This document shows, in pieces, positions 36,531 to 45,694 of a stretch of DNA of 64,000 nt. Under the pieces are notes generated by a model. The model had not been told where the DNA came from, did not search any database, and saw nothing but the letters and a program-made list of their open reading frames with translations. This stretch comes from a bacterium. Lineage in GTDB: Bacteria > Sysuimicrobiota > Sysuimicrobiia > Sysuimicrobiales > Segetimicrobiaceae. Positions within the stretch are counted from its first letter, which is position 1. Every line of letters starts with the position of its first letter. The stretch is from contig DATGHU010000034.1 of the NCBI GenBank assembly GCA_035307765.1, positions 186,001 to 250,000 on the forward strand, given 5' to 3'. The translations under genes were made by a program, and so were the position numbers.

Positions 36531-37033
36531 GGCATTCCTTCGCTCCGGGAGATTGGCACCGAGCCCATCTCCTCCGGCGCATAGAGCATCTCGGGTTCCA
36601 AGACGGGGATCGAGCGATCGTGGAGCTGTGCGACAAGCGACGTGCGTTGTCCAGTCGGGTCGACTGCCACGCTTTGCACCTCCACCTGCTCCGCGGTCAC
36701 GACCTCCTCGACACCATCTACCAGCAATCCGACAGTCTGCTCACCCGCGTGAACGACCATAATGCGATCAGTGAGCGTCGGTTCCCTGGAGGGGAGACCC
36801 ATGCGAGCCCGGAGAGAGATCACGGGAATGATGTGTCCCCGCAGGTTGATGGCCCCGACGACTTCAGAAGGGACGTTGGAAAGAGGCGTGATTGCGACCA
36901 TCCGGAGCAACTCCTTAACATGCTCAAGGGCCAAGGCATAGGTGCGCTCCCCGATGGTAAAGCACACGAGCGTGGAGGCTGCCGGACCTTGTAAAGCCGC
37001 GAACGGAGCTCCACGGGGTGGTGAATTGCCCAT
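36527..37033 (-). CDS. CheW coupling protein (CheW-1), first gene of operon
   Basis: 168 residues. CheW domain: LVCFTIGERTYALALEHVKELLRMVAITPLSNVPSEVVGAINLRGHIIPVISLRARMGL. The C-terminal end (LEPEMLYAPEEMG) is short. GAGGAGG precedes the ATG at 37033 by about 10 bp. It is the promoter-proximal member of the chemosensory operon reaching to 27777. I could not recognise a clear promoter in the 50 bp upstream. Confidence 0.9.
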   Translation of the reverse strand: MGNSPPRGAPFAALQGPAASTLVCFTIGERTYALALEHVKELLRMVAITPLSNVPSEVVGAINLRGHIIPVISLRARMGLPSREPTLTDRIMVVHAGEQTVGLLVDGVEEVVTAEQVEVQSVAVDPTGQRTSLVAQLHDRSIPVLEPEMLYAPEEMGSVPISRSEGMP

Positions 37034-37392
37034 GGCTCCGCTACCTCCTCACGGCGTATAGCCTGCGCCAAGTAGTGCCCGAGGCGTGCAGGTTCTCTTC
37101 CAGGGTCAATATGTGCTCCCGCAGGGGCAGCCCGGCTCACAAGTCAGCTTCCAAACCTTGAGCCGCAGATCCCGGCTCGTTCACCAAGCGACGCGAATCT
37201 TATGCCGCTCTTCTCAACATGCCCCACAGCAGGCTGTCGTAGACTTCCCGGAAACTTCTCTCTTGGGCCTGGCGCATCTGATTACAAATCAACATCGGCC
37301 ATCCCACTCTGCCCGCGTCCACCCATACGTGTCGGGGATTGCGCAAGATGGGCGCCTGGGGTGACAGAACGAGGCAAGCTACCTCCCAGCAA
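37034..37392. other. No gene; presumed promoter region of chemosensory operon
   Basis: About 360 bp without a supported ORF. No canonical -35/-10 pair or sigma-54 element is evident. Confidence 0.35.
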
Positions 37393-37629
37393 TCATGACC
37401 CGCAATCAAAGGGGACATTATGGGCTAGGGCAACCTCCCACGCCTTCTTGCCGCCCTTGACGCCACCCATCGCTCCCAGTCTGGACGCCGCATACCGGCT
37501 GACGGCCGCGAGCGTTCTGCGACCGAGGCGGTCCAGGGTTCTTCGTAGCGCGTCCGGTAGGTCCGGATCCTTGCCTTCCTCAATGGACCGAGCGTACCAC
37601 GCCAAGCGCACGGTACAAGAGGGACTCAT
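37393..37629 (-). CDS. Small integrase-associated hypothetical protein, 78 aa
   Basis: Starts MSPSCTVRLAWYARSIEEGK and continues through DLPDALRRTLDRLGRRTLAAV to AASRLGAMGGVKGGKKAWEV. A basic, helical N-terminal part is followed by a glycine/lysine stretch as in small proteins found beside integrases. It is divergent from the recombinase remnant at 37681. Related but broken sequence occurs near 6966-7020, and the same few bases near 25485 before the other recombinase copy, so this small gene plus recombinase appears to be one recurrent module. Function unknown. Confidence 0.4.
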   Translation of the reverse strand: MSPSCTVRLAWYARSIEEGKDPDLPDALRRTLDRLGRRTLAAVSRYAASRLGAMGGVKGGKKAWEVALAHNVPFDCGS

Positions 37630-37680
37630 TCTAGCTTTACGAAAGAGGGGTCGTATTGCTGAGTCGGAGGTAGTGTCCAA

Positions 37681-38085
37681 ATGAGACTCGTCGCGCTGGA
37701 GAAGGAGGAGGTGCTCCGGCTCCTCGAGGCCGCCAAGCGGCATGGTCCCCGCGCACACGCTATGGTCCTGCTTGCGATCCGGCACGGCCTGCGGGTGTCG
37801 GAGGTCACGGGCATGCGGGTCGAGCACGTCAACGTGAAAGAGGGGTGGATCCGCGTCGAGCGGCTAAAGGGCAGTCTCACCACGGTGCAGACGCTCGAGC
37901 GCCACCCGGGCCAGCCGCTGCTGGACGAGGTGCGCGTGCTCAGCCGTTGGCTGCGGGCACGGCGGGAGCGGCGTCCTGTTCGTCTCCTCCCACGGCGGCC
38001 AGATGAACCGCTCGACCTTCGCCCGACTCTGGCGGCGCCTGGCCGAGGCGGCCGGCCTGCCGCCGGTCGATCAGTTCGTCCCAGG
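37681..38085 (+). pseudogene. Tyrosine recombinase, frameshifted and truncated (copy 2)
   Basis: Starts MRLVALEKEEVLRLLEAAKRHG, with RHGLRVSEVTGMRVEHV (first catalytic Arg) and KEGWIRVERLKG. Near 37970 the frame shifts: the continuing segment FVSSHGGQMNRSTFARLWRRLAEAAGL is in another frame. The sequence ends before the HxxR...Y box. It is the better preserved of two copies (the other at 25567). Confidence 0.75.
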
Positions 38086-38140
38086 TCTACTGCACCGTGA
38101 GCGATCGGGACGCGAGCGCGGCCGCCCGAGCCGCGTTCAT

Positions 38141-38378
38141 CCGGGCGTTCTGAGCCCGAAACGCACCAATACCGGTGATCCGGGCCTCCCGTCCGTTCAC
38201 GGATTCTGAGGGTTTCGGACGCCAAAGGTGTGGCGAACGCACCAATATGAGCGAAACGACGCGCCGGACGATAGGCTAGGCGTCTCGGGCGTCCTTCACA
38301 GAAGCCGCCGCCGTCGTTCATGGGAGCCGTTCCCAGATCACGCGTGTAAAACGGTTGGGTGTTGTACAGTGCTGAGTG
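38141..38378. repeat. Left direct repeat of catabolic island (DR-L)
   Basis: About 238 bp, matching 51002-51243 in the same orientation. It begins CCGGGCGTTCTGAGCCCGAA, and the motif ACGCACCAATA occurs twice inside each copy. It ends near TTGTAC. Both copies contain a nearly identical AACGCACCAATAC...GGATTCTGAGGGTTT core. No protein is convincing. It lies just after the recombinase remnant and 140 bp before the first island gene. Confidence 0.8.
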
Positions 38379-38518
38379 AGCATTTCCGACAAGGATCAGA
38401 CGATATCTTCGTCATTGCGGTTAGGGGCAAGGCCGGATTATGGTTGAGCACTGCTGCAGGGCCTCACCGGGTCGCCGACCAGCTGGATGGGAGAACGCCG
38501 ATGGAATCGAATGGTTAT

Positions 38519-39715
38519 CTACGGCTCCAATTCGACGCGCCGTCCTTCTGCGGCGGAAAGATAGCCGGCGTAGACCACCTCGACGACGTCGCGGCCGAGG
38601 CGTCCACTGGCGAGCGGCTCACGGTCCTCGGCCACACACTCCACGAAGTCTTGAAGGACCTGCCGGTGGCCTTGCGCCCAATCCTCGTCCGGAGCCGGAG
38701 AGCTCCAGCCGGCCTTGGTCTCGAGTTTCTCCATCAGATATTCGTTCTCGAAGACAGTGGGGTCGGGCGCAAACGCCTGCACGAGATTGGTGTGCTCCAT
38801 GCTGCACTTGATGTGCGCGTTTGACAGAAAGACCTGTAGGATGCTCTCCATCCCGCCCAGCACGGCATCCGAAGCCCAGACGACTCCCCGGGTGCCGTCC
38901 TCGAAGGTGATGAGGAGGCAACCCCAGTTCTCCACATCCACCCAGCCGGTGCCGATCCAGTGGTGTTCTTCCCGCTGAAAGGCCGGCGTACGTGTCAGGT
39001 CGCCCACGTCAGCGACGACGGCACGGGGCCGGATGGGCACACCTGCGCGACGAAAGCCTTCCCGCCGTTTCAAGTGCAGCATCGCGCCGATCGGATGGAC
39101 GCCGAGGCGAAGCAGCGCACCACCACCTGTGAATCGCCACTCCCGAGCGTAAGGCGAGTGAGATCCACTGTGGCACTCGCCACCGCGCATCTCGAGAATC
39201 GCCCCGCCCGACGCGGCCGCCAGGCGATCCGCCTTTGCGATCGACGGAGCATACACCCAGTTCTCGGCGTACATGAGGCGCACGCGAGCCCGCTCGGCGG
39301 CGGTGACCATCGCGTCGGCGTTGGCGACCGCGCCCGCCAGCATCTGTGCGCGGGGCACTGCGGCGACGTCCGTGTCCGGGGGCAGGCCATACCCATCAAA
39401 TGCGGTGAGGGGCTTCGCGCAGACAACGTGCTTGCCGGCCACAACGGCATCTTCGACCATGGACCGGTGAAGATGGTTCGGGACGCAGAGGTCCACGATG
39501 TCAATGTCGGGGCGGAGGAGGATCTCCCGGTAGTCATCGTATACGTCCGGAACGCCGTACCTGCGGGCATATGCCTCGGCGCGGTCGCGGGACCGACCGG
39601 CGACGGCCGCGATCCGCACGTCGTAGCCTGATACGGTCGCGTAGCACCGAGCCCGCGTCTCCGCGATGAATCCGGCGCCAATCAGCGCTATGTTAATGCG
39701 GCGCTTCTCGCGCAT
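38519..39715 (-). CDS. Gfo/Idh/MocA-family oxidoreductase (1)
   Basis: 398 residues. N-terminal Rossmann fold with IALIGAGFIAETRARCYA and DIDIVDLCVPNHLH, then the family EKP-like motif in the form CAKPLTAF (Lys of the usual EKP motif kept, Glu replaced by Ala). The C-terminal domain has YAENWVYAPSI and MRGGECHSGSHSPYAREWRFTGGGAL, which carries the catalytic His region. The final residues are typical. Such enzymes oxidise sugars, inositols or amino-sugars with NAD(P)H. It is last in the minus-strand ABC-transporter operon. The missing EKP glutamate could be compensated. Confidence 0.8.
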   Translation of the reverse strand: MREKRRINIALIGAGFIAETRARCYATVSGYDVRIAAVAGRSRDRAEAYARRYGVPDVYDDYREILLRPDIDIVDLCVPNHLHRSMVEDAVVAGKHVVCAKPLTAFDGYGLPPDTDVAAVPRAQMLAGAVANADAMVTAAERARVRLMYAENWVYAPSIAKADRLAAASGGAILEMRGGECHSGSHSPYAREWRFTGGGALLRLGVHPIGAMLHLKRREGFRRAGVPIRPRAVVADVGDLTRTPAFQREEHHWIGTGWVDVENWGCLLITFEDGTRGVVWASDAVLGGMESILQVFLSNAHIKCSMEHTNLVQAFAPDPTVFENEYLMEKLETKAGWSSPAPDEDWAQGHRQVLQDFVECVAEDREPLASGRLGRDVVEVVYAGYLSAAEGRRVELEP

Positions 39716-39758
39716 GACTCATCAGTTTTCGAGTGCATGGCTCTATACTCAGGCGAGG

Positions 39759-41045
39759 TCAAAGGCGTTGGACCTCACGTTCGTCCGGCACGGCCCGTCG
39801 TAAGCTACCGGCATCTAGGTGGCGCCGCAAGCCGCCCAAGACCTCCCTCACTATTGCTGTGCTGGTGTCGATATCTTGCTCGGTGTGCGTAAAGGCGACA
39901 AAGTTCAAGCCGCCGCGCCGAAATAGCACGCCGCGCCGCGCCGTTTCCTGGAGAAAGTAACTCCACGATAGCGCCTCAGCGTCTGGCGCGGCCGAGTCGA
40001 ACTTCATGGCGCTCATCGGCGCCAGCCCAAAGCAGCGAAATGCAACACCGGCCGAGCGTGCCGCGTCATTCAAACCACGCATCAGCCGTTCGCCCAGTCG
40101 CCAAACGTGAGCGAAGACTTTCTCGGTGCGATACTCATTAATGGTTGCCACGGCAGCCGCCAGTGAAAGTGCTTCGCCGCCGTAGGTCGTCGTAACTGTC
40201 AGTCGCTCTGCCGCCTGCATGACTGCGCGCGAGCCGCAAACGGCGGCAAGCGGCATCCCATTCGCAACTCCCTTGGCAAAGCACGCCAAATCGGGCGTGA
40301 CCCCAAAGTACTCCTGCGCGCCGCCCAGGGCTACGCGAAAGCCCGTGACAACTTCATCAAAGATAAGCAAGGCGCCATGGGCCCGAGCCAGTTCTCGGAC
40401 GCCTTCCAGGAAGCCCGGCGCGGGAACATCGCGGCGCGCCGGGTCGAGTATCACGGCAGCAACCGCGCCCCTGTTGCTGTCCAGCGCCGTTTCAAGGGAG
40501 GAGAGGTTGTTGAACTCAAATGGCAGCGTATGGGCTCGCAACGCGTGCGGGACACCCTCCTCGTTGCCTGAGATCATCCACTGATCGTGCCAGCCGCGGT
40601 ATCCGCAGTTGGCCACTTTCTCCCGTCCCGTGTAGGCCCGCGCGATTCGCGCGGCTGCGGAGGTGGCCTCGCCTCCGGACTTGAGAAAGCGTACCTGCTC
40701 CGCACACGGGACCGCCGCCACCACCGCTTCTGCCGCGGCGACCTCGACCTCGGCTAGGAGGCTGTATATGATGCCCCGGCCGAGTTGCACCTTGATTGCC
40801 TCGTCCACAGCCGGGTAGCAATAGCCCAAGGTGATCGGCCCCAGCGCCATCACGAAATCGACATATTCATTACCATCGATATCCCAAATATGGCCACCGC
40901 GGCCATGACTGGCATAGATGGGGTACCGTCCGAAAGCAAACCGCCCGGGTCGCTTGCTGTTCGTCTGACTTCCCGCGGGGATCACCGCGAGGGCACGTCT
41001 GAATTCAGCTAGCGACCTGTCGAAGCTGTGTATCGTTTCGGGCAT
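39759..41045 (-). CDS. Class III PLP aminotransferase (glutamate-1-semialdehyde aminomutase-like)
   Basis: 428 residues. PLP-binding features: GRGGHIWDIDGNEYVDF, RFLKSGGEATSAAARIARAYTGREKVANCGYRGWHD, LIFDEVVTGFRVALGGAQEYFGVTPDLACFAKGVANGMPLAAVCG (Schiff-base Lys about 257) and TTYGGEALSLAAA. This is the GSAM subfamily. Because the gene sits in a catabolic cluster and not with heme genes, a role with an amino-sugar or amino-aldehyde is more likely. I chose ATG 41045, with CAGGAGG upstream. A GTG at 41066 overlaps that site. Confidence 0.82.
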   Translation of the reverse strand: MPETIHSFDRSLAEFRRALAVIPAGSQTNSKRPGRFAFGRYPIYASHGRGGHIWDIDGNEYVDFVMALGPITLGYCYPAVDEAIKVQLGRGIIYSLLAEVEVAAAEAVVAAVPCAEQVRFLKSGGEATSAAARIARAYTGREKVANCGYRGWHDQWMISGNEEGVPHALRAHTLPFEFNNLSSLETALDSNRGAVAAVILDPARRDVPAPGFLEGVRELARAHGALLIFDEVVTGFRVALGGAQEYFGVTPDLACFAKGVANGMPLAAVCGSRAVMQAAERLTVTTTYGGEALSLAAAVATINEYRTEKVFAHVWRLGERLMRGLNDAARSAGVAFRCFGLAPMSAMKFDSAAPDAEALSWSYFLQETARRGVLFRRGGLNFVAFTHTEQDIDTSTAIVREVLGGLRRHLDAGSLRRAVPDEREVQRL

Positions 41046-41078
41046 GGCGCCAACCTCCTGTTGCACGATCTGGGCCGG

Positions 41079-41906
41079 CTACAGTTTCAACCCGCCGGAC
41101 ATCAATCCCGTGATAAACGTCCGCGTAGCGAGGGCGAAGAGAATGAGTAAGGGGATGCTCGCGATGGTGTACGCGGCCATCAACGGTCCCCAGTTCGTCA
41201 CGTATTTGTTTTGAAAGTCAAGCAAACCCAGTGTTAGCGTCTTCAGCGAGCTGTCGAACACGGTGATCAGGGGCCACACATAGTCGTTCCAACTGTAGAG
41301 CACTTGCAAAATAGCGATCGCGCCGAGCGCCGGCTTGGTGAGTGGCAGCGCGATGCGCCAGAAGGTAACTGCCTCACTAGCCCCGTCAATCCGAGCGGCC
41401 TCGAACAGCTCCTCCGGCAGCGTCGCAAAGAACGCACGCAGAACAAAGATCCCGAACACCTCGCCTCCCGCGATATACGGCAGGATCAGGGCCTGCCGGG
41501 TGTTGAGCAGGCCGAGTTCCTTGACCAACACGAAACTGGGCACCAGTGTCAGCACTCCCGGTACCATCATCAACGCGATCACCAGGTAATAGAGTACTTC
41601 CTTCCCCGGGAACGCAAAGCGCGCGAAGGCATACGCAGCCAGTGACGAGACCACGACGACGCCCGCTGTGGAGAACGCTGTCACGATCAAACTGTTCAGA
41701 ATGTAGTGATTGATATCGGCCCATGCCAGACCGTAGTTGCTGTAGTGCAGCGGCAGCGTCACCGCGAAAAACGAGCGGTAAAACTGCGTATTGTCCTTGA
41801 AGCTCGTGATGACCATGAGGATGAAAGGAAAGAAGGTGAGCCCAATGAGCAGCCACAGCAGCGTGTGACGGCCGCCTTCATGCACGTAGCGGGCCAGACG
41901 CGTCAT
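41079..41906 (-). CDS. CUT1 sugar ABC transporter permease (MalG/UgpE-like)
   Basis: 275 residues with six transmembrane helices. The EAA-type loop LPEELFEAARIDGASEAVTFWRIALPLTKPALGAIA is intact, as is PSFVLVKELGLLNTRQALILPYIAGG. It pairs with the overlapping upstream permease gene (4 bp) to form the translocation channel. The ATPase is not encoded nearby. CUT1 systems often share one ATPase (MsiK-type). Confidence 0.9.
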   Translation of the reverse strand: MTRLARYVHEGGRHTLLWLLIGLTFFPFILMVITSFKDNTQFYRSFFAVTLPLHYSNYGLAWADINHYILNSLIVTAFSTAGVVVVSSLAAYAFARFAFPGKEVLYYLVIALMMVPGVLTLVPSFVLVKELGLLNTRQALILPYIAGGEVFGIFVLRAFFATLPEELFEAARIDGASEAVTFWRIALPLTKPALGAIAILQVLYSWNDYVWPLITVFDSSLKTLTLGLLDFQNKYVTNWGPLMAAYTIASIPLLILFALATRTFITGLMSGGLKL

Positions 41907-42931
41907 GACGTTCCCGCGGTGTCGGATGTGTCCGGCACGCGCCAGCTTCCCGCCAGTGCGCCGCTGGGCTGAACTGGGAGATCGGCCCGATCCGGCTCGT
42001 ACTCAACCCTTGACCGTATGGACCGCAGGTTGATGAACGTGAGCACGAGAATCGCAGCAAAGAGCACAGTACCGATGGCGCACGCGCGACCCATACGTTG
42101 ATTCTCGAAAGCTTCGATATACATCCGTAAGGCCGGCACCGTCGTCGCGTAGCCCGGCCCGCCCTGCGTGAGGATAAGGACGCGCGTGAAACTCTGAATA
42201 CCGTCAATGATCGCCAGCACCCACATGAGCCGCAGCTGCCCCACGATCTGTGGAATCTGCACGGCGAAGAACATCCGCACAGCGCCGGCTCCGTCGATGT
42301 GTGCCGCCTCCACGATCTCGTGAGGAATCGCCTGGAGGCCGGCGGTGTAGATCAATAGGCCGACACCTTCAACCCAGGGGAAGCCCATGGCCATAATGGC
42401 GTAGAGCGCGGTCTGCGGATTGCCTAGCCAATCCTGTTCCAGGCGGTTGAGGTGCAAAGCGCCGAGTACCTGGTTCAACGGACCGTCGCCAGCGTAAATG
42501 AACTGCCAAAGCAGAATATTCACCACGGCGGGCACCACGAGAGGCAGAACGAAAAAGAGGCGATAGATGAACTGAAGTCGCGGGCTCTTGATGCCGAGGA
42601 TGAGCTGCGCCACAATGAGCGGCACCGTCACCGCCTGCACCATCCAGAACAATGTCAACTCCCCAACGTTCAGCACCGAGCGGCCAAAAATCGGATCCGC
42701 AAAGAAGCTGCGGAAGTTCGCCAACCCCACAAAAATCGGGGGGCTCGTTCCGTCCCAAGTCGTTAAAGAATGGTAGAGTGCCGACAGGGCCGGATAGTAT
42801 CTGAAAACAAGCAGCATCACGAGGCCGGGAGCGATAAATAGGTAGGCGAGCCGCGTGCGCGCGCGCTGCCGGCCCGCGCTCGGCCGAGGCGCGCCGACTA
42901 CTCCTGCACTGCCAACCGATAGTATGCTCAT
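41903..42931 (-). CDS. CUT1 sugar ABC transporter permease (MalF/UgpA-like)
   Basis: 342 residues. A basic proline-containing N-terminus of about 30 residues precedes six helices. The EAA loop QAIPHEIVEAAHIDGAGAVRMFFAVQIPQI is present and TQGGPGYATTV lies before the last helix. The ATG at 42931 is preceded by a GAGG very close to it. A GTG at 42934 is adjacent. It partners with the 41079 permease and the 43001 binding protein. Confidence 0.9.
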   Translation of the reverse strand: MSILSVGSAGVVGAPRPSAGRQRARTRLAYLFIAPGLVMLLVFRYYPALSALYHSLTTWDGTSPPIFVGLANFRSFFADPIFGRSVLNVGELTLFWMVQAVTVPLIVAQLILGIKSPRLQFIYRLFFVLPLVVPAVVNILLWQFIYAGDGPLNQVLGALHLNRLEQDWLGNPQTALYAIMAMGFPWVEGVGLLIYTAGLQAIPHEIVEAAHIDGAGAVRMFFAVQIPQIVGQLRLMWVLAIIDGIQSFTRVLILTQGGPGYATTVPALRMYIEAFENQRMGRACAIGTVLFAAILVLTFINLRSIRSRVEYEPDRADLPVQPSGALAGSWRVPDTSDTAGTS

Positions 42932-43000
42932 CACCTCAAATCAAATCGGGCGTCTTCAACACACTGAATGCTAAGATTCTCCGCCACCCATGGCCGAACT

Positions 43001-44464
43001 TCAAGAGAGGCCGACACTGGCCAGGGCGGCGTCGGCAACCTCGTGGCACACCTGATTCAACTGAGCCGTTGCTGCCTCCAAACTGAGTGATCCCGCGAGA
43101 TATCCCTGCAAGAAGTCGTGTTCACCCCGGCTCAGCCTTGGCGATAGATCGAAGTGGACCGGCCCGAGCAGGCTCTGCCGAGCGATGATCTCATCGTACG
43201 ACTGTTTGACCAGGGGCGGCAGGTTCCTCGCCCCGACGACCGCCGGAACCGCACCATACGCTACTGCCAGCGGGTAGACGACATCAGCCACCGTGTAGAA
43301 CTGCAGGAAGTCGAGGGCCAGCGGGAGGGTCCCCCTACTGACCGTCGTGGTCGGTATGGCAATCGGATGTCCACCCGCCATGGCCCCGATCCCCGTATGG
43401 CTATCGCCGATAGCCAGGGGTGACGATGGCTTTGTGATCGGCGGGATAGGAAATATGCCAACTTCGAAGTCCTTGCCGACGGTCTTCTGCATGGAGATCG
43501 CGTATCCGGTGTTGTCGTACCACATCGCTGTGTTCCCGGACGTGAAGGCACGAAATTCGGTTGCGGTCAACGTGCCGCGAGCCCAAAATTGCGAGAAGTC
43601 TTTGATAAGCTGCCAGGCTTGCCGAGTACGTTCGGCTGTCTTCGAATACCGGCCTGCCTTAACAGCGCGGCAGAAATCCAGGGGCGACATGACATACGGA
43701 TCGTCAGGGCCGTGCTTGAAGGCGCCCGCCCACAACATGCTTTCCACCACAGTGCCGAACGGTTGAATGGCTCTTCTGAGGCCTGCGAGACCAAAAGCCG
43801 GGTGGCCCGCGTCCGCCATCTTTCGCGAGACGGCCATGAGATCCGCCCAGGTAGCCGGCGGTGTTACACCAACCTTCTTGAATAGATCTTTGTTGTAAAA
43901 GATCGCCCAATCAGCGTACTCCGTGGCGAACACGTACGTCTTATTATCCAGGTACATGCCTTGGTCGAGCAAGTGCGGCGGCTGAATCAGATCGCGCCAC
44001 CGCCGGTTACCCGAAACGTAACGATTGGGCTGCTCGAGGTATGGATCTAGGGCGACGAACCACTTCTTTGGAACAACACCAAGAACGAGGTTGACACTAT
44101 CGGCCTCATACAAGTCGCTCATGCTGCCACCCATCATCCTCGTCTGCAACCAGGCCGGCGCATCGTTCGTAGGCTCGACGTCGTCCACAATCTTCACCTT
44201 CGGATTGAGCGCCATATACTGATCGTAAAGACGCTTCGTCTCCGGTTGTTTGTACGCGAGGGAATGGTACCAGGTGATGGAAAGCGTCCCAGAAAGCTCT
44301 GGTGCGGCCGCTATGGCCCGGGAGGCATCACCTCCCCGATTGAGCGCAACTAAGCCTGATCCCAACGCTGCCGCTCCAATCTTTAGAACCTGCGCCCTCG
44401 TGTACGTGCGCTGTCCCCTCGGAGCCCGAACTCCCCAGCGATTGCTCCCGCGTCTATTGCTCAT
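43001..44464 (-). CDS. CUT1 extracellular solute-binding protein (family 1)
   Basis: 487 residues. The N-terminal RRGSNRWGVRAPRG then TYTRAQVLKIGAAALGSGLVAL is a signal region with several arginines but no lipobox. The mature part has the SBP1 pattern: GTLSITWYHSLAY, NPKVKIVDDVEPTNDAPAWLQTRMMGG, DWAIFYNKDLFKKVGVTPPATWADLMA, FTSGNTAMWYDNTG and FPIPP. It captures a sugar or glycoside for the two permeases. ATG 44464 follows GGGAGGGATCCGGT. It is the first gene of the operon that runs to 38519, and its promoter region contains the GntR operator. Confidence 0.9.
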   Translation of the reverse strand: MSNRRGSNRWGVRAPRGQRTYTRAQVLKIGAAALGSGLVALNRGGDASRAIAAAPELSGTLSITWYHSLAYKQPETKRLYDQYMALNPKVKIVDDVEPTNDAPAWLQTRMMGGSMSDLYEADSVNLVLGVVPKKWFVALDPYLEQPNRYVSGNRRWRDLIQPPHLLDQGMYLDNKTYVFATEYADWAIFYNKDLFKKVGVTPPATWADLMAVSRKMADAGHPAFGLAGLRRAIQPFGTVVESMLWAGAFKHGPDDPYVMSPLDFCRAVKAGRYSKTAERTRQAWQLIKDFSQFWARGTLTATEFRAFTSGNTAMWYDNTGYAISMQKTVGKDFEVGIFPIPPITKPSSPLAIGDSHTGIGAMAGGHPIAIPTTTVSRGTLPLALDFLQFYTVADVVYPLAVAYGAVPAVVGARNLPPLVKQSYDEIIARQSLLGPVHFDLSPRLSRGEHDFLQGYLAGSLSLEAATAQLNQVCHEVADAALASVGLS

Positions 44465-44520
44465 ACCGGATCCCTCCCGGACTTGACCGGACTTGATCGT
44501 TCTTGACAATTATCGATACC

Positions 44521-44545
44521 TAAAATACGATGTCTGATACATCAA
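44521..44545. promoter_or_regulatory. Predicted GntR operator with divergent promoters (site 1)
   Basis: The 25-bp sequence TAAAATACGATGTCTGATACATCAA contains the perfect inverted repeat GATGT-ctgat-ACATC (44529-44543). It matches site 2 at 50819-50843 with one change. On the plus strand it overlaps the -10 TACGAT (44526-44531) of a TTGACA (44503-44508) promoter for the 44605 gene. On the minus strand TTGATG-17-TAGGTA may serve the SBP operon. Binding would repress both directions. Confidence 0.65.
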
Positions 44546-44604
44546 TCCTCTGTCAAGCGAAGAACACCGCCTCGACCATAATCGGGCCGCTATAGGGGCT
44601 CTTT

Positions 44605-45645
44605 GTGCCCCCACGGCCGGATCACTTGACCGAACTTGAGAAAGGAGCGCACTTCACGCCCGTATCGGTCGCGCTTGTTGGCCTCGAGGGACATGCCTCG
44701 TATGTGCTCGCCGGCGTCAAAGAAACGGCGGGCATCCATCTCGTTGGCGCGGCCGTTTTGGGTGAGCAGGCTGAGGCTTTCACCGCCGAACATCACGTAC
44801 CGGTTTATGAATCAATTGGCGCGCTATTGGAGCACTGCTCGGTCGACGTTGTCGCCGTCTGCCTGGTTCCAAACCGACACGGCGCAACGGTCTTAGAAGC
44901 ACTCCGAGCCGGTAAGCACGTCATCACCGACAAGCCGCTCGTCACCGACGCGGAGATGTTCGCTCGGGTGGTGGACGAGAGCGCACGCCACCCCGAGTTA
45001 GAAATCGGCATGCTATTGGCGCTGCGCGGCAATCCTCGATACCGGGCTGTCCGACAAATCATTCAATCTGGCGCCATCGGTACGCCGGCGCTTGCGTACG
45101 CAAAGCGAGCGGCACAATTGCGCCGTGCGACCCGCGCGCGCTGGTACTTCGATCGCCGTCTCTCCGGCGGACTGATGCCGGATCTCGCCATCCATGATGC
45201 GGATTACCTGACCTGGGCCACCGGACTACGGTATCAACAGGTAAGCGCCCATGAGGTGAACGTCGGGAACCGCGACGACCAGTATATGGATGATGCTGGG
45301 GCCGCTTTGTTTCAGATGGAGACCGGTATTCCGGCTCTGATCGAATACCATCGTCTCCTTCAGGCACCCTTCGGCAAAATGGATTGCAGAGTCAAGATAG
45401 TCGGGACGCGCGGACAAGTCGAAATGGCTGCCGATGGCCCCGTGACGGTTATCACCGAAACAGAACGTACGACAGTACGTGACATACCGCCCGCGCAGAA
45501 CGTCTTCGTCGATTTCGCCGAGGCAGTGGTAGCTGGCCGCCGGCCGATCGTGGCCACGTCAGACACCTTCCACGCGATGGCAGCTGCGCTAGCGGCTGGT
45601 CAATCGGCCCGAGATGGTCGCACGGTGACAATCGCCCGATTCTAA
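44605..45645 (+). CDS. Gfo/Idh/MocA-family oxidoreductase (2)
   Basis: 346 residues from GTG 44605, the first codon after the divergent promoter. The actual start is uncertain because AAAGGAG at 44641 sits inside this frame with no start codon close after it. Rossmann part: SVALVGLEGHASYVLAG, DVVAVCLVPNRHGATV, HVITDKPLVTDAE (TDKP, a relative of EKP). C-terminal part: WYFDRRLSGGLMPDLAIHDADYLTWATG with the catalytic Lys/His region. It is divergent from the SBP operon and may act on an intermediate of the same pathway. Confidence 0.8.
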   Translation: MPPRPDHLTELEKGAHFTPVSVALVGLEGHASYVLAGVKETAGIHLVGAAVLGEQAEAFTAEHHVPVYESIGALLEHCSVDVVAVCLVPNRHGATVLEALRAGKHVITDKPLVTDAEMFARVVDESARHPELEIGMLLALRGNPRYRAVRQIIQSGAIGTPALAYAKRAAQLRRATRARWYFDRRLSGGLMPDLAIHDADYLTWATGLRYQQVSAHEVNVGNRDDQYMDDAGAALFQMETGIPALIEYHRLLQAPFGKMDCRVKIVGTRGQVEMAADGPVTVITETERTTVRDIPPAQNVFVDFAEAVVAGRRPIVATSDTFHAMAAALAAGQSARDGRTVTIARF

Positions 45646-45694
45646 AGGAGGGCGCGCTTGTTCGGTCACGTCGCCAAGACCGCCTTGGTCGACG

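Noticed and set aside
37681-38100. A functional integrase
   Set aside because: Frameshifted near 37970 and missing the catalytic His/Arg/Tyr region.
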